A stretch of DNA of 64,000 bases. It comes from CPC320 sp002336405 (lineage in GTDB: Bacteria; Pseudomonadota; Alphaproteobacteria; Rhodobacterales; Rhodobacteraceae). Both the position numbers and the translations under genes were made by a program. The notes beneath the pieces are model-generated. The model made no database searches and was not told the origin of the DNA. It saw only the letters and a program-made list of their open reading frames with translations. Positions 17,790 through 25,871 of this stretch are shown piece after piece. Each line of letters starts with the position of its first letter. Position 1 is the first letter of the stretch. The stretch spans positions 62,001 to 126,000 of the forward strand of contig CASIAN010000014.1 of assembly GCA_949372595.1 (NCBI GenBank). Reading direction: 5' to 3'.

Positions 17790-19703
17790 TTAAGAGCGTT
17801 TATTGGTATCGATGTCTTCAAAGTCGGCATCCAAGATATCATCTTCACCTGGTGTCCGCTCATCAGCAGCGACGGGACCGTCGTCGCCACCGTCTTGACC
17901 CGATTTATAAATCGCCTCGCCCAGCTTCATCGCAGCCTCAGTGACATTCTGAATACCCGATTTGATTTTATCGGTATTGTCAGTTTCCAGATCATCTTTC
18001 AGCGCTGCAATCGCTAACTCGATCGCCTCAATCGTCGTTGGATCAACCTTATCGGCATGTTCTTCCATCGACTTCTCAGTCGAGTGGATCATGCTTTCAG
18101 CCTGATTTCTCGCCTCGATCAATTCGCGACGCTCTTTATCTGATTCGGCATTTTCCTCGGCTTCTTTGACCATCGACTCAATATCAGCATCCGACAGCCC
18201 ACCAGAGGCCTGAATGGTAATCTTCTGCTCTTTTCCAGTGCCCTTATCCATCGCACCAACCGCCACAATACCGTTGGCATCAATGTCAAATGTGACCTCA
18301 ATCTGCGGCATACCACGCGGAGACGGGGGGATATTCTCAAGATTGAACTGGCCCAGAATTTTGTTGTCTGTAGCCATTTCACGCTCACCTTGGAACACGC
18401 GGATCGTGACAGCGTTTTGGTTGTCTTCGGCGGTAGAAAACACCTGAGACTTTTTCGTCGGGATTGTCGTGTTGCGATCAATTAGACGGGTAAAGACCCC
18501 ACCCAATGTCTCAATCCCAAGCGACAGGGGGGTGACGTCAAGCAGCACGACATCTTTAACATCGCCTTGCAGAACGCCGGCCTGAATTGCCGCGCCCATG
18601 GCAACAACCTCATCAGGGTTCACACCCTTATGGGGTTCTTTGCCAAAAAACTTGGTAACTTCCTCGATGACACGTGGCATCCGTGTCATCCCACCAACCA
18701 AAACAATCTCGTCGATATCCGATGTGCTAAGACCGGCATCTTTGAGTGCGGCCTGACAGGGCTTTAACGAACCTTTGATCAAATCCCCAACCAGCGTTTC
18801 CAACTTTGCGCGGGTCAGCTTCATGACCATGTGCAACGGTTGACCAGATTTTCCATCCATTGAGATAAACGGCTGGTTGATTTCTGTTTGGCTGGTGCTC
18901 GACAATTCGATCTTGGCTTTCTCAGCAGCCTCTTTAAGCCGTTGCAACGCCATTTTATCCTTTTTCAGGTCGACGCCATTTTCTTTCTTAAATTCTTCTG
19001 CAAGATAGTTGACGATGCGCATGTCAAAATCTTCACCGCCCAGAAACGTATCGCCGTTGGTAGATTTGACCTCGAACAAGCCGTCGTCAATCTCAAGAAC
19101 TGTCACGTCAAACGTACCGCCGCCCAAATCGAATACAGCAATGGTTTTGGTTTCTTTTTTATCCAAACCATACGCCAGCGCCGCCGCAGTCGGCTCGTTG
19201 ATGATACGCAGCACTTCGAGACCGGCAATTTTGCCCGCATCTTTGGTGGCCTGACGCTGTGCGTCATTGAAATAAGCGGGGACGGTGATTACCGCCTGTG
19301 TGACATCCTCGCCAAGATAGCTCTCAGCGGTCTCTTTCATTTTCTGCAATGTGAACGCAGAAATTTGGCTCGCGCTATATTTCTCATCCTTGGCTTGCAC
19401 CCAAGCATCGCCATTGCCACCATCGACAACTTCGAACGGCAGGTTATTTTTATCTTTAGCAAGATGAGCGTCATCAAACCGGCGTCCGACTAAGCGCTTA
19501 ACGCCAAAAATTGTGTTCTCAGGGTTGGTCACAGCCTGACGCTTTGCTGATTGGCCAACCAATCTTTCATCATCAGTGAAGGCGACGATCGAAGGCGTCG
19601 TGCGTGCGCCTTCCGCATTCTCAATCACCCGCGGTTGTGCCCCATCCATAATGGCGACACAGCTATTCGTGGTTCCAAGGTCAATACCGATCACTTTGGC
19701 CAT
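17790..19703 (-). CDS. dnaK: Chaperone DnaK (Hsp70)
   Basis: A 637-residue Hsp70. The ATPase domain begins MAKVIGIDLGTTNSCVA and carries VFDLGGGTFDVTVLEI and VGGMTRMPRV; the substrate-binding domain has DVTPLSLGIETLGG; the tail ends DADFEDIDTNKRS, close to the EEVKD-like acidic end of the family. Length is normal. Transcription probably starts at the heat-shock-type promoter 110-140 bp upstream and continues into dnaJ. grpE is not adjacent. Confidence 0.97.
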   Translation of the reverse strand: MAKVIGIDLGTTNSCVAIMDGAQPRVIENAEGARTTPSIVAFTDDERLVGQSAKRQAVTNPENTIFGVKRLVGRRFDDAHLAKDKNNLPFEVVDGGNGDAWVQAKDEKYSASQISAFTLQKMKETAESYLGEDVTQAVITVPAYFNDAQRQATKDAGKIAGLEVLRIINEPTAAALAYGLDKKETKTIAVFDLGGGTFDVTVLEIDDGLFEVKSTNGDTFLGGEDFDMRIVNYLAEEFKKENGVDLKKDKMALQRLKEAAEKAKIELSSTSQTEINQPFISMDGKSGQPLHMVMKLTRAKLETLVGDLIKGSLKPCQAALKDAGLSTSDIDEIVLVGGMTRMPRVIEEVTKFFGKEPHKGVNPDEVVAMGAAIQAGVLQGDVKDVVLLDVTPLSLGIETLGGVFTRLIDRNTTIPTKKSQVFSTAEDNQNAVTIRVFQGEREMATDNKILGQFNLENIPPSPRGMPQIEVTFDIDANGIVAVGAMDKGTGKEQKITIQASGGLSDADIESMVKEAEENAESDKERRELIEARNQAESMIHSTEKSMEEHADKVDPTTIEAIELAIAALKDDLETDNTDKIKSGIQNVTEAAMKLGEAIYKSGQDGGDDGPVAADERTPGEDDILDADFEDIDTNKRS

Positions 19704-19775
19704 CTTCGTTTCCTCATATTTTCCGGCTATTCTATACGGACACAGGTGTTAACCCCTATCCTGCCTGATAGTTTT

Positions 19776-19803
19776 GCGGTCGTTTTTTAATCGTACCGAC
19801 CGC
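19776..19803 (-). other. Inverted repeat at the 5' end of the dnaK transcript
   Basis: GCGGTCG / CGACCGC (7 bp, 14-nt loop) lies just downstream of the predicted dnaK start of transcription, so it would fold at the extreme 5' end of the mRNA. It is not CIRCE (no TTAGCACTC half-sites). Confidence 0.5.
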
Positions 19804-19814
19804 GCTCTGAGCGT

Positions 19815-19843
19815 ATATAGGGAGGGAGTCATGCCCCTGCAAG
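19815..19843 (-). promoter_or_regulatory. Putative RpoH (heat-shock) promoter of dnaK-dnaJ
   Basis: On the minus strand CTTG (19843-19840) is followed after 18 nt by CCTATAT (19821-19815). This matches the alphaproteobacterial heat-shock pattern CTTG-N17/18-CYTAT. It predicts a 5' leader of about 105 nt for dnaK. Confidence 0.6.
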
Positions 19844-19931
19844 CGTCCGAAGGCCTAGGATCGGGCAATTTTTGTGAATTTTCTGCCAAAGGGGTCTTAT
19901 TGGCGTCTGTTCAGGGTGACAGTCGACACAA

Positions 19932-20759
19932 TCAACCCCGCGCTCCCCAACTGGCAGAGGCATATTTTCTAGTCACAAATTCAATCATCAATCCGATTAA
20001 TAAAAATGCCAATGTCATATAAATAGGATAGTAAAAGCTCGAATTATGCGGGGTGTAATTAACAAAGGCAAATCCACGTGTCTGATCAATAATGTGGAAC
20101 AAGGGGTTCCAGTCAAACATCGAAAGCATGAAAGGTGGCAGACTATTGGCCACAAACATTTTGCCTGAGGCCACCATATTTGCACGTTGGTACACCATAG
20201 ACAGCAACCCGATTGGTCCGGGGGCCCAAGGCTTTGCCGCCATAAAGACCAGACCGACAGCAATACCACTCATCCAAGCCAAAACAACCATTCCGAGACA
20301 GTTAATCGGTTCTTTTATCTCAAAAGGCGAAATCGCAACGTAATAACCAAATAACAAAACCAACCCAGCCATCAATTGCGTATAAAGCTCACTCACAGCC
20401 GAGGCCGTAATCGCAATCGCTGTGTTCATCGGTGCGTGTTGCATCATTGCCGATGTCGATTTCTCCGATGCCGATATCGCCTTCACGGTCTGAATATGCG
20501 CCATAAACAAAAATACGCCCGTCATGGTGTAAATGAAAAAATCTCCACGGATGCTAGCAGCGCGTATAGGAAGAATCGCGAACATAACGTAAAATGCCAA
20601 CGTAAAAAGCGCGGTTTGTCCAATTGTCACCAGAATACTCAGCATTGCATTGCCGTGCTTTTGACGCACTTTACGGACACTGGCGTGATAGATTCGCTCG
20701 GTCAGATAAATTGCTGCGCCAAGGCGGGATTGCGGCGAGGATGTTTGAAACACGAGCAT
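19932..20759 (-). CDS. ABC-2 type capsule/polysaccharide export permease
   Basis: A 275-residue membrane protein of the KpsM/Wzm/ABC-2 type, with about six hydrophobic segments (SILVTIGQTALFTLAFYVMF, the LMAGLVLLFGYYVAI segment, IYMTLAFLLIGLMIEFV and others). The C-terminal NPLFHIIDQTRGFAF is typical of the family. The ATG at 20759 follows AAAGGAG closely; a GTG two codons later is possible. The expected ATPase partner (KpsT-type) is not in this window, so it must come from elsewhere or the system is incomplete. It is divergent from cysQ-kdsB-galU and glycosyltransferase genes, which supports export of a surface polysaccharide. Confidence 0.82.
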   Translation of the reverse strand: MLVFQTSSPQSRLGAAIYLTERIYHASVRKVRQKHGNAMLSILVTIGQTALFTLAFYVMFAILPIRAASIRGDFFIYTMTGVFLFMAHIQTVKAISASEKSTSAMMQHAPMNTAIAITASAVSELYTQLMAGLVLLFGYYVAISPFEIKEPINCLGMVVLAWMSGIAVGLVFMAAKPWAPGPIGLLSMVYQRANMVASGKMFVANSLPPFMLSMFDWNPLFHIIDQTRGFAFVNYTPHNSSFYYPIYMTLAFLLIGLMIEFVTRKYASASWGARG

Positions 20760-20899
20760 CTGCTCCTTTAAATATATTATCAAAACATAGTGTCAGCCTA
20801 GCCCTTTTACACCCGGCAGGTTAAGACTGAATAAGCATTGAAACACACGCATCCGAGATATATTCAAGGCGGCTATAAGGTGGCGCGGGGAGACAACTG

Positions 20900-21697
20900 A
20901 TGAATTATGAACTTTTAACTTCTGTAATGCGGCGGTTGGCCATTGAGGCTGGTGATGCGATTATGGATATTTATCAAACTAACGATTTTGTGGTAAACGT
21001 CAAATCAGACAACAGTCCCGTCACCGCCGCGGACGAGGCGGCAGACCAGCTAATATCAGCTGGATTGCGCGCTGCCTTCCCCGATGTGGCCTTGATAACA
21101 GAAGAACAAAGCGCATCACATAGCGCCCGCGCCGACGTTTTTTTAATCGTTGATCCGTTGGATGGTACCAAAGAATTCATCCACCGCCGTGGCGATTTCA
21201 CCGTCAATATCGCGTATGTTGAGCACGGTGTGCCAACACGCGGCATCGTCTATGCCCCCGCAAAAGGCCGGTTATTTTACACCCTTGCCAACGGCCAGTC
21301 TGTCGAAGAGATCGGAGTGTTTGACAAAAATCAGGCGGCACCGACCCAGACAATCCGCGTTAGTCAGGCTGACAATACTGCTCTGATGGTCGTTGCATCG
21401 AAATCACACCGCGACCCCGAAACCGATGCCTATATTGAGAAATACGCCGTCAAGGATATGAAAAGCGCGGGGTCATCGCTGAAATTCTGCCTGATCGCGA
21501 CCGGTGAGGCCGATCTGTACCCACGATTGGGCCGGACAATGGAATGGGATACCGCCGCTGGCCATGCGGTTCTGTCGGGCGCCGGCGGAACAGTGGTGCG
21601 GTTTGACGACCTAACCCCCCTTCGCTATGGTAAGACCGGGTACGAAAATCCCTTTTTTATCGCCCATGGCGATGATGTTGAATTGAAAGAGCACTAA
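20900..21697 (+). CDS. cysQ: 3'(2'),5'-bisphosphate nucleotidase CysQ
   Basis: A 265-residue metal-dependent phosphatase of the inositol-monophosphatase superfamily that converts PAP to AMP. Metal-binding motifs are visible: ALITEEQ (about 66-72), DPLDGTKEFIHRRGDFTVNIA (about 88-108) and WDTAAGHAVLSGAGG (about 215-229). PAP is the by-product of PAPS-dependent sulfation, and a sulfotransferase gene lies in the same polysaccharide region, so a role in supporting sulfation is reasonable here as well as in sulfate assimilation. Its stop overlaps the kdsB start (TAATG). Confidence 0.93.
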   Translation: MNYELLTSVMRRLAIEAGDAIMDIYQTNDFVVNVKSDNSPVTAADEAADQLISAGLRAAFPDVALITEEQSASHSARADVFLIVDPLDGTKEFIHRRGDFTVNIAYVEHGVPTRGIVYAPAKGRLFYTLANGQSVEEIGVFDKNQAAPTQTIRVSQADNTALMVVASKSHRDPETDAYIEKYAVKDMKSAGSSLKFCLIATGEADLYPRLGRTMEWDTAAGHAVLSGAGGTVVRFDDLTPLRYGKTGYENPFFIAHGDDVELKEH

Positions 21698-22497
21698 TGT
21701 CAGTACTGCTTGTCATTCCCGCCCGCTATGCCTCAACCCGCTATCCCGGCAAGCCGCTGGTCAGCCTTACCGGTGCCACCGGAGAGCGCAAAACCCTGAT
21801 AGAACGCGCTTGGATCGCTGCGCAATCTGTGGCTGGGATAGACCGCATCGTGGTAGCCACGGATGACATGCGCATCGAACAGGCCGCGCTGGGCTTTGGC
21901 GCCGAGGTGGTCATGACCTCAACCGACTGCCAAAACGGAACGGAACGCTGCGCTGAAACTGTAGAACAGCTGCCCGTGGACTATGATATCGTGGTCAACC
22001 TTCAGGGGGATGCGCCACTGACACCGGCGTGGTTCATCGAGGATTTGATCAACGGGCTGCGCACAGACCCCACAGCCGACATTGCGACCCCGGTGCTGCG
22101 CTGCGACGGTGAAACATTGAACGCCCTGATACAAGACCGCAAGGCCGGTCGCGTCGGGGGCACCACCGCCGTATTCCAAGCGCAGGGTCACGCGCTGTAT
22201 TTCTCCAAAGAAGTCATTCCTTTTACCCCTGAACCCTATGGCGAACAGACCAAAACCCCAGTTTTCCATCACGTCGGGGTCTACGCCTATCGCCCGCCGG
22301 CGTTGCAGGCTTATCCAGGTTGGCAGGTTGGGCCGCTAGAGACCCTTGAAGGATTGGAACAATTGCGATTTCTTGAACAGGGGCGACGGGTCCTTTGTGT
22401 TGAAGTCGAGGCGCGGAACCGACAGTTTTGGGAATTGAACAATCCACAGGATAAGGCACGGATTGAGGCGATGATGCTACATATGAAAATACCTTGA
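21697..22497 (+). CDS. kdsB: CMP-Kdo synthetase (3-deoxy-manno-octulosonate cytidylyltransferase)
   Basis: A 266-residue nucleotidyltransferase that activates Kdo with CTP for lipid A core or for Kdo-linked capsule. Signatures: IPARYASTRYPGKPL near the N-terminus, VVATDDMRIEQAA, and VNLQGDAPLTP (usual QGDEP motif with Ala in place of Glu). FLEQGRRVLCVEV near the C-terminus fits. Overlaps cysQ by one base. kdsD lies about 10 kb away in this window. The changed QGDAP suggests either a divergent second kdsB copy or a capsule-type enzyme. Confidence 0.9.
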   Translation: MSVLLVIPARYASTRYPGKPLVSLTGATGERKTLIERAWIAAQSVAGIDRIVVATDDMRIEQAALGFGAEVVMTSTDCQNGTERCAETVEQLPVDYDIVVNLQGDAPLTPAWFIEDLINGLRTDPTADIATPVLRCDGETLNALIQDRKAGRVGGTTAVFQAQGHALYFSKEVIPFTPEPYGEQTKTPVFHHVGVYAYRPPALQAYPGWQVGPLETLEGLEQLRFLEQGRRVLCVEVEARNRQFWELNNPQDKARIEAMMLHMKIP

Positions 22498-22722
22498 AAA
22501 CCCATCAGGTAATTGTTGTAAATAATAATACTTATTATTTAACAAATTTTTTAACAGACACTGGTTTGAATCACGAGTGTTTACATAATAAGTTAGATAA
22601 TATATGACTTGTGTGGTGTAATCAATTTTAAGATTAATGAACAACGTAATTTATTAAATAACATACTCTAATGTGACCATACCAACAAATTTTTTAGTAT
22701 TCTATTTTAACGGAACATTGAA
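22498..22722 (+). other. AT-rich intergenic regulatory island upstream of galU
   Basis: A 225-bp gap much richer in A+T than its surroundings. It contains the direct repeat AACAAATTTTTTA twice (about 22539 and 22684) and several TTATT/AATAA runs. No gene is visible. AT-rich leader segments of this type are candidate sites for nucleoid-type regulators such as MucR/Ros, which control exopolysaccharide genes in alphaproteobacteria (inference). Confidence 0.5.
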
Positions 22723-23616
22723 ATGCACAGTAAGCTCACCAAAGCTATTTTTCCTGTTGCGGGTCTGGGAACCCGCTTTTTACCCGCAACAAAGTCAATT
22801 CCAAAGGAAATTATGACGCTGGTTGACCGGCCATTAATCCAATACGCCATCGACGAGGCCCGTGCCGCAGGGATCACCGAATTTATCTTTGTGACGTCGC
22901 GCGGCAAAGGCGCTTTGGAAGATTACTTTGACCATGCACCGGCGCTGGAATTCGAATTGCGTAAACGCGGTAAGCTAGAGCTGTTAGATGTCTTGAAACA
23001 TACAAATATGGACAGTGGCGAGATTGCCTATGTCCGGCAACATCAGCCTCTTGGACTGGGACATGCGGTATGGTGCGCGCGCCGTTTGATCGGAGACGAG
23101 CCCTTCGCAGTAATTTTACCTGATGACGTGATTGCAGCCGAAAAACCGTGTCTCAAACAAATGGTTGAAGCCTTTGAGGACACCGGTGGCAATATCATCG
23201 CCTCGATGCAAGTGCCGCATGACCAGACCTCTCGGTATGGCATTCTGGATGTCGCTCGGGGCAACGGCCCTGTGAATACTGTAAGGGCAATGGTAGAAAA
23301 ACCCCTCACCGGCACAGCGCCATCCAATCTAGCCATTATTGGCCGCTATATTCTCACCCCAAACATTCTCCGAAATCTTAGTCGCACCCGCATAGGCAGC
23401 GGCAATGAAGTACAACTTACCGATGCCATCTCAGATGAGATTGCCATCTCAGACAACATCTATAGCTACCAGTTCGACGGACAGCGCTTTGATTGCGGCA
23501 CAAAAACTGGATTTCTGCAGGCCACAGTGGCTTTTGCACTGGAGCGGCCCGACCTCAGGGAGGATCTTTACAGCTATCTCCAGAAAGTCATCACCACCAG
23601 AACAGCCGCCGAATAG
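22723..23616 (+). CDS. galU: UTP-glucose-1-phosphate uridylyltransferase
   Basis: A 297-residue enzyme making UDP-glucose for surface polysaccharides. The N-terminal signature FPVAGLGTRFLPATKSIPKE is complete, followed by LIQYAIDEARAAGI, VMVEKPLTG-like RAMVEKP and the C-terminal GQRFDCGTKTGFLQATVAFAL. Length is typical. It starts a same-strand run of glycosyltransferase and sulfotransferase genes, separated from kdsB by an AT-rich gap that probably holds its promoter. Confidence 0.95.
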   Translation: MHSKLTKAIFPVAGLGTRFLPATKSIPKEIMTLVDRPLIQYAIDEARAAGITEFIFVTSRGKGALEDYFDHAPALEFELRKRGKLELLDVLKHTNMDSGEIAYVRQHQPLGLGHAVWCARRLIGDEPFAVILPDDVIAAEKPCLKQMVEAFEDTGGNIIASMQVPHDQTSRYGILDVARGNGPVNTVRAMVEKPLTGTAPSNLAIIGRYILTPNILRNLSRTRIGSGNEVQLTDAISDEIAISDNIYSYQFDGQRFDCGTKTGFLQATVAFALERPDLREDLYSYLQKVITTRTAAE

Positions 23617-23629
23617 GACGCGATGTCTC

Positions 23630-24700
23630 TTGCAGCAAGACTTATCCCTCCACCCGAGCAAACCGCTATCAAACGCGCGTGAACGGATCGCCAATTGGGC
23701 TGACGCCTATAAACTGCGGTCTAAGCGACGGCTGTTGCTCGGGCGGGCCTTTCGCAAACGTAAGCAACTGACAGAAGTTAAAAATCGCGCAACACGCCTT
23801 GCTCCAGACGATATCTTGCTGTTTGCAACAGTGCGCAACGAACATTTGAGACTGCCGTATTTTCTCGCCCATTATCGGCGCCTCGGCGTCCAGCATTTTT
23901 TCTTTATCAGTAATAACAGTACTGACGGGACAAGTGATTTTTTGGCAAAGCAGGAAGACGTATCGCTTTGGACAACAATGCACAGCTATAAATTGTCGCG
24001 CTTTGGAATGGATTGGGTGACTTGGCTACAGATCAAATACGCCCACGGGCATTGGTGCCTGACCTTGGATGCCGATGAAATTTTCATTTATCCTTTTTAT
24101 GAGACACGCCCCCTTAAAGCCTTGACCGATTGGCTGGATACGCATGATGTTGCCTCCTTCGGGGCGCTGATGCTGGATCTCTACCCCAAGGGGCGGCTTC
24201 AGACCAATGTATACACCGCCGGTCAAAACCCCTTTGAAATACTCAACTGGTTTGACAGCGGTAACTATTTCATAAAGCGACAACTCAAATTGCAAAACCT
24301 TTGGGTTCAGGGCGGCGTTCGGGCGCGCTGTTTTTTCGCCAATAGTCCCCCACGATCGCCGACCCTAAGCAAGGTGCCACTGGTCAAGTGGAATCGTCGT
24401 TTCAGTTACCTCAGTTCGACCCATTCGCTGCTGCCACGAAAGTTAAACCACGTCTATGGCGAAACTGGCGGCGAGAAACCATCCGGAGTGTTGTTGCATA
24501 CAAAATTTTTGCACCTCGCTGTAGAGGGTGCCGCCGAAGAAAAGCTCCGACGCGAACATTTCGAAAACATTGATCTCTATCAGACGTATTATGACCGCCT
24601 GACCAAAAACCCCTCTTTGTGGTGTCAGACATCGTCCAAATACACAGGCTGGCGCCAGTTAGACACCCTTGGATTAATGTCAAAGGGAGCTTGGATATAG
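23630..24700 (+). CDS. Glycosyltransferase family 2-like protein, copy 1
   Basis: About 356 residues. The family is the Rhodobacterales 'GT2 (Glyco_tranf_2_4-like)' group: DDILLFATVRNEHLRLPYFL begins the nucleotide-sugar domain, DLDADEIFI-type DADEIFIYPF is the DxD metal site, and SSTHSLLPRKLN and LLHTKFLHL are conserved. The start is uncertain: the only in-frame choice clear of galU is the TTG at 23630, while an ATG at 23623 with AGGA upstream opens a different frame (MSLAARLIPPPEQTAIKRA, then stop). A frameshift near the N-terminus is possible. A close paralogue follows, so this pair arose by tandem duplication. Confidence 0.75.
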   Translation: MQQDLSLHPSKPLSNARERIANWADAYKLRSKRRLLLGRAFRKRKQLTEVKNRATRLAPDDILLFATVRNEHLRLPYFLAHYRRLGVQHFFFISNNSTDGTSDFLAKQEDVSLWTTMHSYKLSRFGMDWVTWLQIKYAHGHWCLTLDADEIFIYPFYETRPLKALTDWLDTHDVASFGALMLDLYPKGRLQTNVYTAGQNPFEILNWFDSGNYFIKRQLKLQNLWVQGGVRARCFFANSPPRSPTLSKVPLVKWNRRFSYLSSTHSLLPRKLNHVYGETGGEKPSGVLLHTKFLHLAVEGAAEEKLRREHFENIDLYQTYYDRLTKNPSLWCQTSSKYTGWRQLDTLGLMSKGAWI

Positions 24701-24860
24701 CATATTTCAAACCATCATAAACCATTGGCATAGGGCTCGAAATTTAGCCTTTTTAAAGAACTGCACATCCTTTTGACCCTTAGGCATCACAGATCATAAG
24801 GTACCCTAGGGCCAGTGTTCAAACATTATTTACCATAGATGATTTTCAGAAAGTAACACA

Positions 24861-25871
24861 TTGGGAGCATGGCAATCATACCGTTTGCGGGTCAACCGCC
24901 AAACTTGGCGGGCGCGCGCCACCATCAAAAAGCGTGAGCTTTCAGAAGTTTGCAACCTGACCAAAGTGATCAAACCTAATGATATTTTACTTTTTTCAAC
25001 CATTCGGAACGAAGAGATCCGGTTGCCGTTCTTTCTCAAGTATTATCGGAATTTAGGCGTAAATCACTTTATTTTGGTCGACAATCACAGCAGTGACGGC
25101 TCGCTTGCGCTGCTCAAAGGGCAACCCGATGTTTCAATTTGGCAGACCGAGCACAGCTATAAAACATCACATTTTGGCGTCGACTGGCTGAACTGCCTGC
25201 AATCGCGCTATGGCCACGGGCATTGGACCCTTGTCGTCGATCCGGATGAATTCTTCATCTATCCGTTTTGTGATAATCGGCCATTGCGGGCCTTAACGGA
25301 TTGGCTGGATGCAAATGAGACCCGCTCGTTTGGGGCTATGCTGCTTGATATGTACCCCAAAGGACCCATTCTAGATCAAACCTACCACGCCGGTCAGGAC
25401 CCTCTGGAAATCGCCGGTTGGTTTGATCCGGGAAATTATACTATTGAGCCAAACACCAGGTTTCGTAACCTGTGGATACAAGGTGGCCCGCGCGCCAGAA
25501 TGTTTTTTGCCAAGACCCCGCGACGCGCGCCCGCCCTCAACAAGATACCGCTTGTGAAATGGCACCGGGCCTATACCTATATATCATCGACGCATATGTT
25601 GCTGCCGCGCGGGTTGAACGTGGTCTATGACACCACTGGCGGTGAACGCCTGTCCGGCCTGTTGCTGCATACAAAATTTCTCAATACATTTCACATCAAG
25701 GTTCTGGAAGAGGTTTCGCGGCAAACCCATTATGCCAAGAGTTTAGAATATCAAACCTATGCCCACGCTCTTCGGCACAATCCCGATCTATGGTGTGAAT
25801 GGTCAGAAAAATTCACCGGTTGGCAACAGCTAGAAACCTTGGGCCTGATGTCAAAAGGGCGCTGGCTATGA
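24861..25871 (+). CDS. Glycosyltransferase family 2-like protein, copy 2
   Basis: A 336-residue paralogue of the preceding gene: the two share NDILLFSTIRNEEIRLPFFL / DDILLFATVRNEHLRLPYFL, the DxD-type DPDEFFIYPF, the RALTDWLD and GLMSKG.W ends, and equal domain spacing. It probably adds a sugar to a surface polysaccharide; donor and acceptor are unknown. The TTG at 24861 is the only good in-frame start; the ribosome-binding site is weak (GAAAG). Its stop overlaps the start of the GT14-type gene by ATGA. A 160-bp gap with no gene separates it from copy 1. Confidence 0.8.
   Translation: MGAWQSYRLRVNRQTWRARATIKKRELSEVCNLTKVIKPNDILLFSTIRNEEIRLPFFLKYYRNLGVNHFILVDNHSSDGSLALLKGQPDVSIWQTEHSYKTSHFGVDWLNCLQSRYGHGHWTLVVDPDEFFIYPFCDNRPLRALTDWLDANETRSFGAMLLDMYPKGPILDQTYHAGQDPLEIAGWFDPGNYTIEPNTRFRNLWIQGGPRARMFFAKTPRRAPALNKIPLVKWHRAYTYISSTHMLLPRGLNVVYDTTGGERLSGLLLHTKFLNTFHIKVLEEVSRQTHYAKSLEYQTYAHALRHNPDLWCEWSEKFTGWQQLETLGLMSKGRWL

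Noticed and set aside
19830..20021. Plus-strand 63-codon ORF with a GGAGGGAG site before its ATG
   Set aside because: The site is the reverse of the predicted dnaK -10 region, the ORF overlaps the ABC permease gene by 90 bp and the peptide has no recognisable features.
23405..23629. Long upstream extension of glycosyltransferase copy 1
   Set aside because: It would overlap galU by more than 200 bp and the residues do not resemble the family.
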